In this document: positions 60,423-64,000 of the stretch, in pieces | Numbering within the stretch: position 1 is the stretch's first letter | How the letters are laid out: each line of letters starts with the position of its first letter | NCBI GenBank assembly: GCA_964036045.1 | Contig: OZ038378.1 | Span: 44,232,639-44,296,638, forward strand | Reading direction: 5' to 3' | Source of the DNA: Eutreptiella sp. 'Long Island Sound 2002' | Taxonomy: Eukaryota > Euglenozoa > Euglenophyceae > Eutreptiales > Eutreptiaceae | DNA: 64,000 nt | The notes under the pieces: generated by a model | The model's database searches: none | What the model saw: only the letters and a program-made list of their open reading frames with translations | What the model was told of the DNA's origin: nothing | Made by a program: the position numbers and the translations under genes

Positions 60423-61431
60423 ATGAGTGCGCCATCCGACGACGATGGGCCGGAGGGATTGACGGAAGACAGGGACAAGCTCTTCCTCAAGTACAAGCTT
60501 TTGGTTCCCCAAAGCCAGGCGGAGGACTTGATTGACCATTGGCACAACGCTCAGTTGATGCATCCGGGACGAGACAAATTGCAGAACGATTTGGAGTCGA
60601 GATTTTCGTTCCCTCCGGATTTATTCCGCAGTTTTGAACCGGTATTGCAAGGCATGTGCGGTCTGCAGCGCCACCAAACATCCCAACCGGTCAACTGCTG
60701 GAAGCCGACTGTACACTGTCATTCCGGAGAGTCCCATGAGGTCAATCTCAATGGATGTATTTGCGATGCTGGAAGTCACCGTGGAAGGCGAGGTCTTTGA
60801 CTCTGTCAGTTCGGCAGTCGATCGCTACAGCGGATACATTGTGGCAGTTCAGGGCAAAAAATCCGAGAAGAAAGACGAAAGGGACAAGCACGGAGTGTGG
60901 CTGCAAGCCAAGACCGTGGCGCAAGCAATGATCCGTCATTGGTTGACTGTATTTGATGTGCCAGCCGTGATGTGCAGCGGCAGGGATAAGCAGTTCGGTG
61001 GCGCATGGCTTCGCACGATGTGCAAGTACATGGGCGTGAGGCATGCCAAGACAGTGGCATATCAGGGCTGTTCGAACAGAAGAGCGGAGGTGGCGGGCAG
61101 GCAATTGTTCGAAAAATTCCGGCTATTGCATATTGAGGAGCCTGGTGGAAATTGGTATCATTCCCTTTGGAGGGTTCTGCAGGCATACCACAATTTACCG
61201 AGACCTTCTGGTTTGTCCCCCCATCCTATCTTATTCCTGCGGGATCGAGTTTCACGTACTCTCCCGTGGATGAACCATGGTAATGTGCCAAGGGAGGCCA
61301 ATGCCATGATGTCCGAAGCCGACAACACGGCCAAGAAGGTTTGTGATGCCATGGTGGCGGAACATGCAAAGAGGGCCGAGTATTTCCAATCCGGGGAGTC
61401 TCACAAATATCGGCTCAAGAACACCGTGTAG
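60423..61431 (+). pseudogene. Integrase (zinc-binding HHCC and catalytic core), second Asp lost
   Basis: The first frame reads DRDKLFLKYKLLVPQSQAED, then LIDHWHNAQLMHPGRDKL, giving the two His of the HHCC fold. After a shift at about 60634 the next frame gives RYCKACAVCSATKHP with the Cys pair. The core follows: SISMDVFAM (Asp at 60754), VDRYSGYIVAV, then MCSGRDKQFGGAW, where the usual SDRDxxF has Gly instead of the catalytic Asp (60979-60981), and SNRRAEVAGRQLFEKF with the Glu (61087). Thus D-D-E has become D-G-E. It would join element DNA to the host chromosome. The frame ends at TAG 61429, and the coding signal continues directly past it. Confidence 0.88.
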
Positions 61432-61899
61432 GTGGAGCGGCACCACAAGGACGTCTTATCCCGGCACCGGCAGCAGTCATGGTACATACCGGGTGTCTTT
61501 TTGCGGAACACCAGGCAAGATGTGTATGTGATCCAAGTGGGGAACAACAAGACGCTGCAGTGGGATCACACTCAGTTGCTTCCGCGGGAACCGGATCTCA
61601 ATGGCCGTGCCGTCAGCTTTGAGTTCATCGCTGACGCCTTCGACCCCAACAACGACGGGGAGGAGGACGGGTACACCGCGGAACGCATCCTCTCAGACAC
61701 GCCTGATCCGAGCACACCGGGGGGACGGCTATACAAGGTCCGATGGAAGGGTTTTGCTGCATTGAGGGACTTGTGGGAACCTCCGAACAGTTTTGTGCCG
61801 CGGATCACGTCCGTGTGGTCGAACTACCTCAAAGCCAAGAAAATCCAGTTGGATGTCAAGGATGTGCTGGTTTACTTGGTCATGGGCGACCGAGATTGA
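61432..61899 (+). pseudogene. Integrase C-terminus with chromodomain
   Basis: In the same frame as the integrase core, separated only by TAG at 61429, this segment reads VERHHKDVLSRHRQQSWYIP, VFLRNTRQDVYVIQV and LQWDHTQLLPREP, which correspond to the integrase C-terminal (GPY/F-like) fold. Then comes a chromodomain: GYTAERILSDTPD, RLYKVRWKGFAALRDLWEP and NSFVPRITSVWSNYLKAKK. The aromatic positions Tyr, Trp (RWKG) and Trp (LWEP), which in chromodomains surround a methyl-lysine, are present. It would steer integration to particular chromatin. The natural stop is TGA 61897. Confidence 0.85.
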
Positions 61900-63247
61900 G
61901 GCCATTGTTCCTCACGCATATTTTTGTGCATCCACATATTTGCATTTCATTTCTTTACCGCGATGATGCACGTGCCATGGCTCGGAACCTCCCAAGTACC
62001 CACCACCCCAATTTCATTGACATGACACGGGCATTTGGAACCAAGATCAGTCTTGGGTTTTGCTCATATTTTTTCGTGTGCACGATCGGTCACTGTTTGC
62101 TCAGAGGATTCCCACGGAACCATGGTTGTCAAGAACCCCTCAAAATTTCGTATTTTTTTGGGTAGAGCCTTTGGTAAGTGCATCGGCGGGAGCGACACCC
62201 CCGCTATATGGGATCGTTCGTGGACTTCGAGGTTGTAAATTCAGAGTCTACTTGAGATATGAAGTTGTTATTTATTTCTTTTGATCTCCTCACCCACTTT
62301 GCTTTGTTGCTTTGTTTTCGCCATTCTTTAGAGCAATTGCACCCATTTGGAGGTTGCTGGACGCGATGGCGAACACCGATTGTGCTAAATCCCTCCCCAA
62401 GTACTATTTCTATTTTTAGCACACCATGTTCCATTTTTAGAACACTTTCGCTATTTTTAGCAGCAAATCTTCTATTTTTAGAACTCCACCATACCGGCCC
62501 CGTTTTCTGTTTGGTGTGAATCTGCAGCGTCCGAGTAGCTGTCCCTGTCGCCTTGGTGAGGTGCGTCTCCATCCAGGGTCCCTCAATTTGGCGATTTCAG
62601 TTTTTCGCGTGTGCTATTTTCAGTAAGAAATGTTACAATGTTTGGTAGAACATTCTTTCTCATTTCTCCACATCTTGGGCACCGAGGGACCATCCTACCG
62701 GATCCACGATCATTTTGTTGCAAGCCGGACGCAATGGCGACATATGTTTGGGCTTGTCTTGCGACTGGAGCCCGGTTGGGAATGGGGCATCCCCAAAAAA
62801 ATTTCTGAAATTTTTTTCGTTCGAAAATAAGAAAACATTCATCTCAGTTGTTCATGTATATGCTTGTCATTCTGCACTGTCATCCCCCCAAGTGTCAAGT
62901 TCTCCTGGACGTGATCCATTGCTCTCAAGTCTGTTGGTGCAAGTGCGGGTCGAGGAGGGGAGAATGCTGGTCATGGCGAGCATCATATACCTGTTTGTGG
63001 TCTTTTATGTAGACTAGTCGACGACGTTGCTTGGTGTCTATCTTTGATCCGCCGAGCCTATGCCTTTAGGTTTAGTGGTGACCGGAAGGATTTCATTCTT
63101 TTGAGTTCCTATCCTACCTCCCCCCAATTACTTGGGCGGGTGGCCACGGTGTATGTCGTACCCTCCCAAAATGAGGGGAGTGCCAAGGGAGCAACCGGAA
63201 TCCTCCCGTCCTCTTTTCTGTTTTTTCTGAGCTTGTAACAATCCTCT
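61900..63247 (+). other. Retroelement 3' non-coding region
   Basis: No gene is supported between the chromodomain stop and the polypurine tract. It contains a small cluster of four (C)TATTTTTAG/CATTTTTAG motifs about 20 bases apart at 62410-62481. Short open frames here have no motifs and use non-ATG starts. Confidence 0.6.
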
Positions 63248-63258
63248 GGGAAGGGGGG
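63248..63258 (+). other. Polypurine tract
   Basis: GGGAAGGGGGG lies immediately before the TGAAG start of the 3' LTR, the standard place for the plus-strand DNA primer of LTR retroelements. Confidence 0.85.
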
Positions 63259-64000
63259 TGAAGCCGGTTCGGATCTCATTTAGCTGCATCTGTATCCTAC
63301 ACTTCACCCATTTCAGCGATCTCAGCAGTTTCGCGTATAAATACAGGGAGATTTCGAATTTATATTATGTAGAATTGACAGGATGGAGCATTTCATATTT
63401 CTAGTTCAGACCAGGCCTGCTGTGTGTGTGCGCGCGCCCTTCTCGTGTTCCTGTTGGCGTGCGCGTACTTTAATGCGGGCTGAGCCTCTGAAAAACCTTC
63501 CCAACGGGTGCTAATAGTGTTCCTTCTATCCTGTTGCGGAACTGGACGCAAATCGGAAGCTAGGGCAACTCCAGTGGAGGATAGAAGGCCCGGAATTGCG
63601 ATCTGGCTAAACCCTGGTGTTTTGCCGCCGCCCACACCGGCTGTTGCCCTTGGGTGCATAACTGCACTTGGGAGGAGACCGGTGTACGTTAATGGGCGCA
63701 TCTGCTTCGGCAGTGCCACGCCTACGTGTATGGGGGTCCACGAGTCCCTTGAAGCTGGAGGAGCCCTAGTGGAAGTGAAGTGGAAGTGGATGTGGCTGAG
63801 GTAGGCCCACCGGAAGGGAAGAAAGTAGCTCGGTGGTTGCTCCGCAAGGCAAAGCAGCTCCTCATTCCTTGGCTTATCATTTGTTTGCTTTGCATGTGTC
63901 ATGACAACTTGATCTTCCATGGAATCAAAGAGGGTCAATCTTTGGTGATTGCGTGTGTTGCCCCTGTTGTGTGCATGTGCAATGGGTGCACATGCTAAAG
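63259..64000 (+). repeat. 3' LTR, first 742 bp (truncated by window end)
   Basis: It matches 51306-52048 throughout, with scattered substitutions and a few short indels. Examples are loss of the GCTCTGTGTTC stretch present at about 51512 and an added GCCTCTG at about 63484. A TATAAATA at 63336 is intact here. The rest of the LTR must lie beyond base 64000. Confidence 0.92.

Larger units (their letters stand above)
51306..64000 (+). mobile_element. Ty3/gypsy LTR retrotransposon with chromodomain, degenerate; 3' LTR cut by window edge
   Basis: Sequence starting TGAAGCCGGTTCGGATC at 51306 recurs at 63259 and matches along its whole visible length, giving two direct LTRs. Between them lie, in order, a primer-binding site, gag, an aspartic protease, a spacer domain, RT, RNase H, an HHCC/DDE integrase, a chromodomain and a polypurine tract. 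PR-RT-RH-IN order defines Ty3/gypsy (Metaviridae), and an IN-linked chromodomain is typical of chromoviruses, where it directs insertion toward marked chromatin. Coding parts change frame or meet stops at least ten times, so this copy is inactive. By eye the two LTR segments differ at roughly one base in ten, consistent with an old insertion. The five bases before the element are AGTTA; the matching flank lies outside the window. Confidence 0.93.

Overview
This window is eukaryotic repeat-rich DNA. The signs are a 38 kb satellite array, a long (GT)n microsatellite, homopolymer tracts of 12-17 bases, retrotransposon remains, exon-like segments with GT/AG borders, and an apparent last exon of a WD-repeat protein resembling the cilium-specific dynein-2 intermediate chain WDR60. 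That exon would imply an organism with motile or sensory cilia. A Ty3/gypsy element with a chromodomain and a Ulp1-type transposon protease would suit a green-lineage genome such as a charophyte or prasinophyte, but the sequence alone does not fix the species. No prokaryotic gene organisation, rRNA, tRNA or CRISPR array was seen.

Layout. (1) 1-37969: an uninterrupted tandem array of an 85-bp GC-rich monomer, about 446 copies, already in progress at base 1. It has several layers of higher-order repeats (10-, 11-, 12-, 13-, 16- and 29-monomer periods). Each monomer carries two dyad symmetries. The many short ORFs inside it are by-products of the repeat. (2) 37971-40011: directly abutting the array, a plus-strand mobile-element-type gene with a Cys-rich region and a Ulp1/C48 cysteine protease. 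It is now spread over all three frames, with at least two shifts at homopolymers. (3) 40012-42122: intergenic or intronic DNA with small tandem repeats and a 405-bp foldback element ending in C/G runs. (4) 42257-42667: the WDR60-like terminal exon. (5) 42668-48308: mostly without recognisable genes; a few exon-like segments, a (GT)67 tract and AT-rich DNA. (6) 48312-50920: a 91-bp dimer and a minus-strand, 5'-truncated LINE remnant with RNase H and a terminal Cys/His cluster. (7) 51306-64000: a degenerate Ty3/gypsy chromodomain element inserted in plus orientation: a long 5' LTR (about 2.67 kb inferred), a primer-binding site matching an initiator tRNA-Met 3' end, gag, protease, a methyltransferase-like spacer, RT, RNase H, integrase, a chromodomain, a polypurine tract, and the first 742 bp of the 3' LTR, cut by the window edge.

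How the parts relate. The retroelement order LTR-PBS-gag-PR-RT-RH-IN-CHD-PPT-LTR is complete. However, stops, frameshifts, an RT deletion and lost catalytic residues (YxDD region of RT, second Asp of integrase) show that this copy cannot work on its own. The Ulp1 gene and the LINE are also broken, often at homopolymers, so assembly indels should be separated from real decay. The satellite boundary two bases before an in-frame ATG is the sharpest structural junction in the window.
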